NCBI GenBank assembly: GCA_016716305.1
Contig: JADJWP010000002.1
Span: forward strand, 2,602,501 to 2,666,500
Length of the DNA stretch: 64,000 bases
From: Chloracidobacterium sp.
GTDB taxonomy: Bacteria > Acidobacteriota > Blastocatellia > Pyrinomonadales > Pyrinomonadaceae
Direction of reading: 5' to 3'
The first letter of the stretch is position 1. Each line of letters opens with the position of its first letter. This document shows positions 10,320 to 19,512 of the stretch, piece by piece. The translations under genes and the position numbers were made by a program. The notes beneath the pieces were generated by a model. It worked only from the letters and a program-made list of their open reading frames with translations, made no database searches and was not told the DNA's origin.

Positions 10320-11105
10320 ATGTCAGTTTCAGAAAGATTCTTAGGCGCAAATGTGATTGACGCTGGGCGGCTGTCGCCTTACTGGGGCGAACACGCTGCT
10401 CGATACGTGTTCGCACTGCCCTTTGTCAGGAACAAGGCGGTAATGGACATCGCGTGCGGAACTGGGTACGGGATTGGCATACTACAGAGAGATGCAAAAC
10501 GCGTTATCGGTGTCGATGTTGATATTGAGGCCGCGAGGCGTGCGGTTGGCGAGTGTTCGGTCAATTCGTCGGTTTTGCTCGCAGATGGTTTGTGTTTACC
10601 GTTCGCTGACAACAGTTTTGATGTTGTCACTTCTTTCGAGACCATCGAACATTTGCATGAACGCGGCTTGTTCTTATCCGAGCTTCGGCGAGTGATCAGA
10701 TCAGACGGAATTCTCGTTTTATCGACACCGAATGCAAATTACACTAAACCAGACGAGGGTAGGCCCTCAAATCCATTCCACGTATTCGAATATACACCTG
10801 ATGAACTCAGATTCGATATCGAAAAAGAGTTCCCTATCACTTCATTTCTTGGCCAAGAGTTGAACATCGGAAGTTCGATACCGCCCTTCTATGAGGCCCA
10901 ACAAAGGCTTCCTAAAGATCTCGCGACTCAGGTCAAACTTATAAGTTGGAAGGTCGTAAATAAATTGCCAAGGAGACTGCGTGACCGCCTGAGCGAATCA
11001 TTGTGGGGGCGCCCCTTCTATCCTGCTGAGTCAGATTATGTTTTCTCGCCGCAAGCTTTGAATTCAGCGCCAGTTCTAGTTGTCGTTTGTCGGAATCGAA
11101 AATGA
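10320..11105 (+). CDS. Class I SAM-dependent methyltransferase (Methyltransf_11 type)
   Basis: A 261-residue Rossmann-fold methyltransferase. Motif I is VMDIACGTGYGIGIL (about residues 41-55), the acidic end of strand beta-2 is VIGVDVD, motif post-I is LADGLCLPFADNSFDVV, followed by FETIEHLHERGLFLSELRRV and LVLSTPN. It lies 19 bp after the flippase and 1 bp before a glycosyltransferase, so a sugar or lipid-linked glycan acceptor is likely, but nothing in the sequence fixes the substrate. Its A+T content is clearly above that of the genes before 9.3 kb and after 14.3 kb. Confidence 0.85.
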   Translation: MSVSERFLGANVIDAGRLSPYWGEHAARYVFALPFVRNKAVMDIACGTGYGIGILQRDAKRVIGVDVDIEAARRAVGECSVNSSVLLADGLCLPFADNSFDVVTSFETIEHLHERGLFLSELRRVIRSDGILVLSTPNANYTKPDEGRPSNPFHVFEYTPDELRFDIEKEFPITSFLGQELNIGSSIPPFYEAQQRLPKDLATQVKLISWKVVNKLPRRLRDRLSESLWGRPFYPAESDYVFSPQALNSAPVLVVVCRNRK

Positions 11106-11106
11106 A

Positions 11107-11985
11107 ATGAAAAAAGGCCTTGTAAGTGTAATTATTCCGAATTACAACTATGCCAAGTTTATCCAACGAACTATCAAGAGCGTCTTGGCACAGACCTATT
11201 CGAATATCGAGATTATTGTTATCGATGACGGATCAACTGACGGGTCCCTAAGAGTCTTAGAAGAGTTCGGTGACAAGGTGATGACGATAGTTCAAAACAA
11301 TCAGGGAGTATCGAGGGCTCGAAACCGCGGATTCGAAGCCTCGTCAGGCGAGTTTATTGCTTTTCTTGATGCAGACGACCTGTGGTTACCCCAAAAAATC
11401 GAGCGACAGATCAGTTGTTTTCAAGAAGACGAGATGCTCGGATTTGTTCATTGTTCAATGACTCTAATTGGTCCGAATGAGGAGCCTATTGCCGACATCA
11501 CAAATGGCAGTTCCGGATTCATCGCAGACGCATTCTTACGATTTGAAGGCGAAGGTGCTGTCGTCGGAGCCGGAAGCACGGGAATCGTGCGCAGGGTAGT
11601 ATTTTCCGAAGTTGGCGGGTTCGATCCAGAAATGTCGACCGCTGCGGACTGGGACTTTTGTTATCGAATAGCTAGACGGCATAAGGTAGGATTCGTTACC
11701 GATCCGTTGGTCTTGTACCGTGTGCACAATTCGAACATGCACAACAACATCAGGGCTATGGAACACGATATGATCATTGGTTTCAAGAAAGCGTTCACGG
11801 AAGAAAGTGGCATCGACAAAATCCGGTGTTATGGCAATCTATATCGTGTATTGGCCGGGTCATACTTTCGGGCGGGTATGTATAGCGATTTTTTGCGGAA
11901 TGCCGCAAAGAGCCTTTGGTACCGGCCGTCAGGGATCGGATATTTTGCTGCGTTTCCACTTAGGAGGTTTAGAAAGACGGGTTGA
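11107..11985 (+). CDS. Family 2 (GT-A) glycosyltransferase
   Basis: A 292-residue inverting GT2 enzyme that would add one sugar to the lipid-linked repeat unit at the cytoplasmic face. Visible motifs are VSVIIPNYNYAKFIQRTIKS, IIVIDDGSTDGSLRVL (nucleotide-binding Asp), RARNRGFEASSGEFIAFLDA followed by DDLW (metal-binding DxD region), and STAADWDFCYRIAR (acceptor/base loop, ED-like). The ATG at 11107 was chosen because the SVIIPNYN strand normally begins a few residues after the start; a TTG at 11080 would overlap the methyltransferase. It belongs to the AT-rich stretch 9.37-12.0 kb. Confidence 0.88.
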   Translation: MKKGLVSVIIPNYNYAKFIQRTIKSVLAQTYSNIEIIVIDDGSTDGSLRVLEEFGDKVMTIVQNNQGVSRARNRGFEASSGEFIAFLDADDLWLPQKIERQISCFQEDEMLGFVHCSMTLIGPNEEPIADITNGSSGFIADAFLRFEGEGAVVGAGSTGIVRRVVFSEVGGFDPEMSTAADWDFCYRIARRHKVGFVTDPLVLYRVHNSNMHNNIRAMEHDMIIGFKKAFTEESGIDKIRCYGNLYRVLAGSYFRAGMYSDFLRNAAKSLWYRPSGIGYFAAFPLRRFRKTG

Positions 11986-12001
11986 AGTCCGCACTTCATA
12001 C

Positions 12002-13274
12002 ATGGCGAAGACGCTTTACATTTGCTATTTCGGGGTGCGTGAGCCTCTGGTCCAGACGCAGGTTTTGCCGTATCTGCGAGAGCTGATGAAGGTTGGGATC
12101 GGAGAAGATGCGGGGTCTATTCTTCCGATGGACGTCTCGCTTCTTACATTTGAACCATTCCGCGAGGCGGAGAACCTGGCCGAATTCGCGGTCCTCCGCG
12201 AAAAGTTGGCGGCCGAGGGAATAGCTTGGGAGTGGCTTCCGTATCATAAATGGCCGTCGGCGGCGGCGACAGCGTGGGACATATTGAGGGGTACGATTCG
12301 CGTTTGGCGTATGCATCGGCGCTCTGTATTCGACGTCTTTCATTGCCGAGTGCATGTGCCGGCGCTGATCGGCAACCTCGCACGAAAATTCTTACTTAAC
12401 AAACCGAAAGTCCTTTTCGACGTTCGGGGCCTTTTCCCGGAGGAGTACACGGACGCCGGTATTTGGCCAAGGGACGGGATTCTCTTCAAAATAGCGAAAA
12501 AGATTGACAAATGGTTAATGAGAAAGTCCGACGGATTTGTTGTTCTTACTGACAACGCGGCATTTACTGTTTCCCGAGAGTATCGTCACCGGCAGGGATG
12601 CGTTTGGGCGACCAGTTGTGACAATACCATGTTGTGTGGATCAGAAACGATTTGAGGGAGCAAATGATCGTACCCGTTCAGAAGTTCGCGAAGCAATGGG
12701 CATAAATGGTCGAAACGTCGCCGCATACCTAGGTTCGTTTGGCGGGTGGTATATGAGCGACGAAATGTACGACTTTTTTGAAGTTGCTCGAAAACTGGAT
12801 AAGAGCACGTTTCTTCTCATCCTGACCCAACGCAACAAAGAAGTAGTAGCCTCTAGAATCAAAGAACTGGGTTTCGACGATAGAGACGTTTTTGTCGAGG
12901 GCGTGGAGCCAAACGAAGTGCCCAGATATCTGGTCGCGGCCGACTATGCGGTTTCGTTCATTTTGCCGTGTTATTCTAAAAGAGGATCATCTCCGACGAA
13001 GGTGGCAGAATACTTGGCTTGCGGGCTTCCGGTAGTTTCGAATCGCGGAATCGGAGACATCGACGAATTGATCGAGGCGGATAGCGTCGGTGCTTTATTA
13101 GAAAGGTTTGACGATAGCAGTTATGAACTTGCTCTCCAGCAGATCGAAAGCTTGATCTCGGATCCCGGTCATCGCGAACGATGTGTTGCGTCTGCGTTGG
13201 AGCGGTTCGATCTAGTGAAAGTAGGCGGCCCGCGGTATCGCGAGATCTATCGAAAATTGTTGACCAGATCATGA
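12002..13274 (+). CDS. Family 4 (GT-B) glycosyltransferase, frame interrupted near 12561
   Basis: The two frames joined give about 423 residues. The N-terminal half begins MAKTLYICYFGVREPLVQTQ and includes VLFDVRGLFPEEYTDAGIW, a pattern of GT4 enzymes of exopolysaccharide loci. The C-terminal donor domain has VVTIPCCVDQKRF, NVAAYLGSFGGWY, SFILPCYSKRGSSPTKVAEY and LACGLPVVSNRGIGDIDE, which is the nucleotide-sugar-binding region with the E(x7)E-like motif. The break lies between the LTDNAA and LFPESIVTGRDAFGRP segments and needs one base removed or two added, for example a lost CA step. The stop overlaps the next start by 4 bp. Confidence 0.8.
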
Positions 13275-14352
13275 AGCGAATCGCGGCGTTCGTGCCAAAC
13301 AAACTCGGAGTATCACCCGGTCAGCGGGTCAGAATCGAAGCATGGACCCGCATTTGCAAGAATTTGGTTGGCAGATAGATTGGTACCCATTTGAAGACGA
13401 CGCGCTACACGAGCTGCTTTACAAACCGGGCAGATCTGTAGCGAAAGCAAAGCTCATCGCTTCGAACTACATCAGGCATTTGGGAACGGTTTTGAACGGA
13501 TTGGAATGCGACGGGTTGTTCATTTATCGAGAAGCTGCCTTGATCGGACCTGCATTGTTGGAGAGACGGCTAAAGCAACTTCGGGTGCCGATGATATACG
13601 ACATTGACGATCCGATCTTTTTGCCCTACAAAAGCCCCGTGAACAGTTGGGGTAGCCTGCTCAAGTTCTCGCGAAAGACCCACTCGCTTTTCAAAATGAG
13701 CGATCGCGTTATTTCAATAAACAACTTGATCGGCGACTATGCGCGAAAGTTCAACTCTGCAGTATCGATAGTTCCGAACTGTGTCGATACTGGCATTTAC
13801 CGACCGGTACGGAAGGACAGAACCGCACGACCAAAGATCGTATGGACCGGCAGCGTTAGTACACTTCAGAATCTGCAGAGTGTTGCCGGCCCACTACGAG
13901 CGGTACAGGCTGAATACGGTTGTGAAATAATTGTCATTGCAAATGGCGAGACCGAAGTCGACGGGGTTGACATAGAGTACCGTTCGTGGTCGCCAGAGGT
14001 CGAGATTTCGAGCCTGCAGGAATGTGATATCGGCATCGTTCCCTTACTTGATCTGGATTGGAACCCATGGAAGTTCTTTCTGAAGACAGTTCAGTACCTT
14101 GCAGCTGGACTTCCGGTGGTAGCAAGGCGGATCGGATCGAACAGCGAAGTTATTCAAGACGGTGTGAATGGATTTTTGGTTGATAATGAGGAAGGGTGGT
14201 TCGATCGTCTGGGTCAGTTAATAAACGACCCCGCCTTGCGACAACGGATGAGCAATGCGGCCCGGAAATCAGCATTGGCCGAGTATTCTTTGGATTCACA
14301 GATACCGCGTGTCGCCAGTATTTTTCGGGAAGTGTATGGAGGTAATGATTGA
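13271..14352 (+). CDS. Family 4 (GT-B) glycosyltransferase, frame interrupted near 13347
   Basis: An ATG at 13271 (in the ATGA overlap with the previous stop) opens MKRIAAFVPNKLGVSPGQRV. After one C is added to the CCC at 13347-13349 the frame continues as EAWTPHLQEFGWQIDWYPFE. The product has about 360 residues. GT-B marks are YDIDDPIFLPYKSPV, VSIVPNCVDTGIYRPV, KIVWTGSVSTLQNL and the donor-site stretch YLAAGLPVVARRIGSNSEVI. It would add a hexose or deoxyhexose from a nucleotide sugar during repeat-unit assembly. The 4-bp overlaps on both sides suggest a tightly coupled operon. Confidence 0.82.
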
Positions 14353-15473
14353 GTAGCTACAACATTTTAGTTACCGGCGGGGCCGGTTTTATCGGGTCGC
14401 ATTTGGTAGATGCATTGGTAGAACGAGGACATTGCGTTCGGATCCTGGATTCGATCGTTGAGCAGGTGCATATTGGCGGCAAGGTTCCGGAGCACTTGAA
14501 TCCGAACGCGGAGTTTATACGTGCGGACGTTTGCGATGCCGATGCGGTGGCCAAGGCTCTGGACGGCATTGAGGTGGTCTATCACGAAGCGGCCGAGGTC
14601 GGCGTCGGACAATCGATGTACGAGATCGTCCGCTACGTGAAGGCGAACGATCTGGGTACGGCCGTTTTGCTTGAGGAAATGATCAAGCGGAAAGATCAGT
14701 TCAAGAAGCTGATCGTGGCGTCGTCGATGTCGATCTACGGCGAAGGCGCTTATCGCAATCCGGCGACAGGCGAGACCGTCAACCCACAGCTTCGCTCCGA
14801 CGAACAGCTTGCGGCACACGAATGGGAATTGCGCGTCGGGGATGTCGAGCTCGAGCCCGTAGGCACGACCGAAGAAAAGCCGCTTTTTCCGACCTCGGTC
14901 TACGCGGTCTCGAAACAAGACCAGGAACAATATTGTTTGGCGGTCGGCCGAGCTTACAAGATCCCGACCGTTGCTTTTCGCTACTTTAATGTTTACGGCA
15001 CGCGGCAGGCTCTATCGAATCCTTACACCGGCGTTTGTGCGATATTTTCGTCGCGGCTGATGAACGATCAGGCTCCGATGATCTTTGAGGACGGTGAACA
15101 GTCGCGCGATTTCGTGCATGTTTCAGACATCGTCCAGGCAAATTTGCTTGCTCTCGATAATGATGCGGCTGATTACCAGGCCTTGAATGTTGGAACCGGC
15201 AGCGCGACCTCTGTACGCGAGATCGCTCAGCTTTTGGCAAAGGGACTCGGAAAGGAGATCGAGCCTGAGATCGTCGGTAAATATCGTGAAGGTGACATCA
15301 GACACTGCGTTTCTGACATTGCAAGGGCGCGTGACGTTTTGAAATACCAGCCAAAGGTTGACCTTGAAACAGGTTTGGCGGAACTGCTGGATTGGGTCCG
15401 AAGTGAAAATCCCAGTGATCGAGTACAGTCGGCGAGAGCTGAACTTGTAATGAGGAATCTAGTGAAGGGGTGA
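14349..15473 (+). CDS. Extended SDR nucleotide-sugar epimerase/dehydratase, close to dTDP-L-rhamnose 4-epimerase-like proteins
   Basis: A 374-residue NAD-dependent enzyme: LVTGGAGFIGSHLVDAL (GxxGxxG), the catalytic ASSMSIYGEG and YAVSK (YxxxK), FRYFNVYGTRQ and SRDFVHVSDIVQANL. The extra segment of about 50 residues between the catalytic Ser and Tyr (RNPATGETVNPQLRSDEQLA) is what long dTDP-rhamnose 4-epimerase-like SDRs show, so I favour a dTDP- or UDP-hexose 4-epimerase; the exact substrate is inference. It starts with TTG, supported by a 4-bp TTGA overlap with the preceding stop and by the position of the glycine loop. Confidence 0.82.
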   Translation: MSSYNILVTGGAGFIGSHLVDALVERGHCVRILDSIVEQVHIGGKVPEHLNPNAEFIRADVCDADAVAKALDGIEVVYHEAAEVGVGQSMYEIVRYVKANDLGTAVLLEEMIKRKDQFKKLIVASSMSIYGEGAYRNPATGETVNPQLRSDEQLAAHEWELRVGDVELEPVGTTEEKPLFPTSVYAVSKQDQEQYCLAVGRAYKIPTVAFRYFNVYGTRQALSNPYTGVCAIFSSRLMNDQAPMIFEDGEQSRDFVHVSDIVQANLLALDNDAADYQALNVGTGSATSVREIAQLLAKGLGKEIEPEIVGKYREGDIRHCVSDIARARDVLKYQPKVDLETGLAELLDWVRSENPSDRVQSARAELVMRNLVKG

Positions 15474-15480
15474 GATTCTC

Positions 15481-16425
15481 ATGAGTTTGCTCGATTCAAC
15501 AAAAAGTGTTTTGACTGGTCCGAACGGTGTGAAATGGCAGGCTGCTGAAACTGAATGTCCCTTGTGTAAATCCAACGACCATCGACTTATCGGCTTTCGC
15601 GGTGGTTTGTACCATCGCGACAAGCTTGGGGTCGAATCTAGGGTTGTTCAGTGTCGGCAATGTGAGCTTTATTACGCGGATCCCGTTCTACTCCCACTTT
15701 CAAATCCGTATGCGGCCGAAGGCGAGTATTTTATCAATCACGACCGAAGTTGGAAGGTCGATCAGGGAGCGGAATTGGCGAATCGGGTTGAAAGCATCAT
15801 TGGACGCAAGGGGAGAATAATTGAACCGGCTTGTGGAACCGGTGATTTTTTGCTCGGCGCGCAACGGGTGGGTTGGGAAGTTCGCGGCGTGGAAATGACG
15901 CAGTCATTTGTGAGCGAAGGGCACAAAAACGGATTGGATATTGAATATGCATCGGTCGAACAAAGTAAATATCTTGACGAAGAGTACGACGCGATCTTCA
16001 TGTTAGCGATGCTTGAGCACTTGTACGATCCGATTAGTATGCTCAGAAAAGCAAATTCCGCTTTGAAGACAGGCGGAATTGCCGTCATCAACGTTCCGAA
16101 TGAAGTGACTTCCTTGGTAAACACGCTGGGCAACGTTTATGTAAAAGGTACATATGGGAGCAAATGGACCATGAGTCTGAGCCCAACGTTTTCGCCGTAT
16201 CACGTAGTTGGGTTTTCACCAAGTTCCTTACGAACTGCTCTTGAAATGACCGGCTTTGAAGTTGTTGAGCTAAGAACTGATAGCGGTGTAAGTGTTCTGC
16301 CAAAGCCGAAGGGCTTGAAGCAGAGCCTTGAGAGTATCGGATTGCGGTTACTTCTGGCCGCAGGTAAGGTGGCTGACAAGTTTAACCGGGGTAATGAGAT
16401 AATGTGTTGGGCGAGAAAGAGATAG
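15481..16425 (+). CDS. Zinc-ribbon plus class I SAM methyltransferase
   Basis: A 314-residue protein with two parts. Residues about 20-65 hold a CPLC...CRQC cysteine quartet, as in the zinc-binding module that precedes several sugar methyltransferases. The second part is a Methyltransf_23-type domain: IIEPACGTGDFLLGAQRVGW (motif I), VRGVEM, AIFMLAMLEHLYDP and GGIAVINVPNEV. C-methyltransferases acting on nucleotide 4-keto-sugars share this plan, which fits the epimerase just upstream, but they usually carry an extra C-terminal domain missing here. Substrate inferred only from context. Confidence 0.78.
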   Translation: MSLLDSTKSVLTGPNGVKWQAAETECPLCKSNDHRLIGFRGGLYHRDKLGVESRVVQCRQCELYYADPVLLPLSNPYAAEGEYFINHDRSWKVDQGAELANRVESIIGRKGRIIEPACGTGDFLLGAQRVGWEVRGVEMTQSFVSEGHKNGLDIEYASVEQSKYLDEEYDAIFMLAMLEHLYDPISMLRKANSALKTGGIAVINVPNEVTSLVNTLGNVYVKGTYGSKWTMSLSPTFSPYHVVGFSPSSLRTALEMTGFEVVELRTDSGVSVLPKPKGLKQSLESIGLRLLLAAGKVADKFNRGNEIMCWARKR

Positions 16426-16673
16426 AACTCGGCTTCATTTCACTTTCCGCCGAAATAGCTCAATTGTCCGTTAGGACCACGAGTTCGAAATTCGCAGCAA
16501 GCAATTTGAAATTTTAACACGAACTCGTTCGGTTGAGCGTTATTGAAATTTGAGACTCTACTCGGTTTCGGTCGCAGTTGTCATTGTAGTATAAGGAAAT
16601 GGATGTCACGACCGTTTGCAGACGGCAACTGCTGAACTGGCGGCGCACAGTTTGGTAAAGTAATTTTCTGGCA

Positions 16674-18377
16674 ATGTATATTTTGGGACTAACAACTTTG
16701 GGGGATTCGGCCGCAGCACTGATCAAGGACGGCAAACTGGTCGCGGCGGCCGAGGAAGAGCGCTTTTCGCGAAAGAAACATCATCTCGGATTTCCGTATA
16801 AGGCGATCCGTTTCTGTCTCGACCAGGCGGGAATTGAGCTTGGGGACGTAGAGCACGTCGGGCATTATTGGAAGCCCTGGTTACTCCGCCATAAAGCGAT
16901 GCAGGCACTAAAGGCGGGCCTGATCTCGCCGGCGATGTTCAAAGCACGCGCCGATCGCGGCGTAGCGCAGGTCAGCGAAAGCTACTTGGGAATGTTCAAA
17001 CATCCAAAGCGGCTTAGGGAACATTTTGGTCCAAGCGATTTCAAATTTCATTATTTAGAGCACCACCAAACCCACGCTGCATCGGCTTTCTTTGTTTCAC
17101 CATTTGAAACGGCGGCGATATTGACGTGGGACGGGACGGGTGAAGACACCACGACTCTCTTCTGCAAGGGGAAAGGCAACAAAATCGAGGTATTGAAACG
17201 GATCAAGCTGCCGCACAGCCTTGGGCAGTTTTACTCGGCTGTTACCAACTATATCGGATTCGATATGTTTGCCGGCGACGAGTGGAAAGTGATGGGGCTC
17301 GCGGCATACGGCAAACCGCGACATTACGATTTCTTTCGCGAAAAGGTCCTTACCACGAACGGACGTGGCGATTTTAAGTTCAATATAAAGGTTCTTGACC
17401 ATCATCTGGCAAAACACTATCAGTTTCCTGATGCGATCATCAAAGAGCTTGGGCCGGCCAGAGAGCCGGGTGCGGAACTGACAGAACATCACTGGGACAT
17501 TGCCTGTTCTGCGCAGAAAGCCGTCGAAGAAACGGCCATTTACCTTGCGAAACAGTTGAAGGAAATGACAGGTGAAGAGAATCTATGCATGGCCGGCGGC
17601 GTCGCGTTCAATTCGGTGATGAACGGCCGGATCTTTCACGAGACTCCATACAAGCGGTTCTACGTGCAACCGGCCGCCGGTGACGCAGGCTGTTCGCTTG
17701 GCGCGGCGTTGATGGTCTGGCATCAAAAGCTGGGCAATCCGCGCGGATTTGAAATGAATCACGCTTACTGGGGACCCGGATTCACGAACGAAGAATGCCG
17801 GGCGGCGCTTGATTCTGCCGGATTGCAATACGAAACGCTTAAGGATGATGAGTTGCTGCCGCGGTTGGCAAAGATGATCAGCGAAGGAGCGATCGTCGGT
17901 TGGTTCAACGGACGGATGGAACTCGGGCCGCGTGCATTGGGCGCTCGGAGTTTTTTGGCGGACCCGAGGCGTGAGGACATGCGTGAGATACTTAATCACA
18001 AAGTGAAGTTGCGTGAGTGGTTTCGGCCCCTAGCGCCCTCAATGCAGGAAGAGCACGGCCGCGAAGTATTTGGTGTTGAGCATCACGACCCGTTCATGAT
18101 CACGGTGATCCAGGTTGCCGAGGAATATAAGGCAAGAATACCGGCGGTCGTGCATGTTGACGGAACCGCACGTCCACAAATGGTAAGCCGGAAAACTAAT
18201 CCGCGGTATTGGAACCTGATCGACGAATTCAAAAAGATCACTGGCATCCCGATGCTCCTCAACACATCGTTCAACGTTCAGGAACCGATCGTCTGCACGC
18301 CAAATGACGCAATAAATACCTTTAAGAACGCGAACTTCGATGCGTTAGTTCTTGAAAATAATATTGTGTTGCGGTGA
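16674..18377 (+). CDS. NodU/CmcH-family carbamoyltransferase
   Basis: A 567-residue carbamoyltransferase that would use carbamoyl phosphate and ATP to carbamoylate a sugar hydroxyl, as NodU does on Nod factor. The N-terminal Kae1-like part opens MYILGLTTLGDSAAALI and contains EEERFSRKKHHLGFP, the metal-ligand motif LEHHQTHAASAF, ILTWDGTGEDTT and AGDEWKVMGLAAYGKP. The C-terminal domain has NGRMELGPRALGARSFLADP, RPLAPSM and PMLLNTSFNVQEPI. Full length and no missing motif. It starts a new run after a 248-bp gap and points to O-carbamoylated sugars in the polymer. Confidence 0.92.
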   Translation: MYILGLTTLGDSAAALIKDGKLVAAAEEERFSRKKHHLGFPYKAIRFCLDQAGIELGDVEHVGHYWKPWLLRHKAMQALKAGLISPAMFKARADRGVAQVSESYLGMFKHPKRLREHFGPSDFKFHYLEHHQTHAASAFFVSPFETAAILTWDGTGEDTTTLFCKGKGNKIEVLKRIKLPHSLGQFYSAVTNYIGFDMFAGDEWKVMGLAAYGKPRHYDFFREKVLTTNGRGDFKFNIKVLDHHLAKHYQFPDAIIKELGPAREPGAELTEHHWDIACSAQKAVEETAIYLAKQLKEMTGEENLCMAGGVAFNSVMNGRIFHETPYKRFYVQPAAGDAGCSLGAALMVWHQKLGNPRGFEMNHAYWGPGFTNEECRAALDSAGLQYETLKDDELLPRLAKMISEGAIVGWFNGRMELGPRALGARSFLADPRREDMREILNHKVKLREWFRPLAPSMQEEHGREVFGVEHHDPFMITVIQVAEEYKARIPAVVHVDGTARPQMVSRKTNPRYWNLIDEFKKITGIPMLLNTSFNVQEPIVCTPNDAINTFKNANFDALVLENNIVLR

Positions 18378-18422
18378 GTTGAATCAGAAGAGATTAATTA
18401 AGGATCGAACCCTATCTTCCGT

Positions 18423-19499
18423 ATGCGAGAACGACTTCTAAGTTTTTTACGTTGCCCAGATTGTAAGTCGTCGCTATCTGCAATGACAATCGTATCAAAC
18501 GATGCCGAGATTGTAGACGGACTTTTGTATTGCAAGGACAAGCACTATTTTCCCATTGTTCGCGGCATTCCCAGAATGTTGCCGAGTTCTCTCGAAGATC
18601 ATTGGGCTGAGATCAAGACAAAAGTTGGTGACGAGATGTCGGAAGAGTTAGCGCTTTATTTGGACGACAAGGCCGGCGCAAGGACCCGCAAGAGTTACGA
18701 CACTCGAACGAAGGTCAATTTCAGTAACGAGTGGGACAGTCACGAGATCGGCGGGAAGACTTGGACAATGGAATTGAAAGACAGGGTACAGTGGTATTTC
18801 TTGGATTCGATTCGAATAGACAAAGATGACCTTTCGGGTAAATTGATGCTGGATGCTGGTTGCGGGAACGGCAGTCAATCCGTCGCCTATTCCGAATTCG
18901 GTTTAGAGGTATTAGCTCTTGACTTAAGTACAGGTCTCGAAAAGGGCTATGCTTTCATCAACGTATATGCTAATGGAAAACCGGAAAATGTCCATTTTGT
19001 ACAAGCGGATCTACAGAATCCGCCTCTTGCACCAGATCTTTTCGATATTATTCATTCTGCAGGGGTACTGCATCATACACCGAACACCGAGAAAACATTT
19101 CGAGCTCTTTGCCCTTTGCTGAAGAAAGGCGGCACTTTTTATGTATGGCTATATAAGTATGAGAAACTGGTAACTCCAATCGTCGATTCAATGCGAATCG
19201 CGACTACCCGGATTCCTGCTCCGATCTTTGCGGCACTCGCGGAAATCGCCTCGCTTCCATTCATCGCATTTTGTTGGACAGTGAATAAGTTGCGTATACG
19301 ACAGTATGAGACGCCAAATCAGCACGAGGCAGCGATCGCGGTGCATGACATTTTCGGGGCGCCATATGCCCACTATCACGATTTCAACGAGGTTGCTGAC
19401 TGGTACACATCGGAAGGATTCGATGAAATATGGGAATGCAACGATGGTCGCCGCGGTTTTGGCGTGTGCGGGCGAATGAGCACGACCGAAAGTACTTGA
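18423..19499 (+). CDS. Trm112-like zinc ribbon fused to a SAM methyltransferase
   Basis: A 358-residue protein. The first 60 residues (LLSFLRCPDCKSSLS, GLLYCKDKHYFPIVRGIPRM) are a Trm112-like metal-binding module with the CPxC and following Cys of bacterial YcaR/Trm112 relatives. The catalytic domain begins near residue 135 with LMLDAGCGNGSQSVAYSEFG and ALDLS, followed by VQADLQNPPLAPDLFDIIHS and GVLHHTPNTEKTF. Small-molecule, sugar and quinone methyltransferases share this fusion. It is more AT-rich than the carbamoyltransferase before it. Its place between carbamoyl- and amidotransferase genes suggests glycan decoration. Confidence 0.8.
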   Translation: MRERLLSFLRCPDCKSSLSAMTIVSNDAEIVDGLLYCKDKHYFPIVRGIPRMLPSSLEDHWAEIKTKVGDEMSEELALYLDDKAGARTRKSYDTRTKVNFSNEWDSHEIGGKTWTMELKDRVQWYFLDSIRIDKDDLSGKLMLDAGCGNGSQSVAYSEFGLEVLALDLSTGLEKGYAFINVYANGKPENVHFVQADLQNPPLAPDLFDIIHSAGVLHHTPNTEKTFRALCPLLKKGGTFYVWLYKYEKLVTPIVDSMRIATTRIPAPIFAALAEIASLPFIAFCWTVNKLRIRQYETPNQHEAAIAVHDIFGAPYAHYHDFNEVADWYTSEGFDEIWECNDGRRGFGVCGRMSTTEST

Positions 19500-19512
19500 G
19501 TCTCGTTCTCCA

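Noticed and set aside
14367..14930. Minus-strand open frame opposite the SDR epimerase gene
   Set aside because: Composition and hydropathy are those of an antisense shadow; the plus-strand gene explains the region fully.
16455..16510. tRNA-like fragments (TAGCTCAATTG and GAGTTCGAAATTC) in the gap before the carbamoyltransferase gene
   Set aside because: The distance between the D-like and T-like pieces is far too short, and no acceptor or anticodon stem can be formed.
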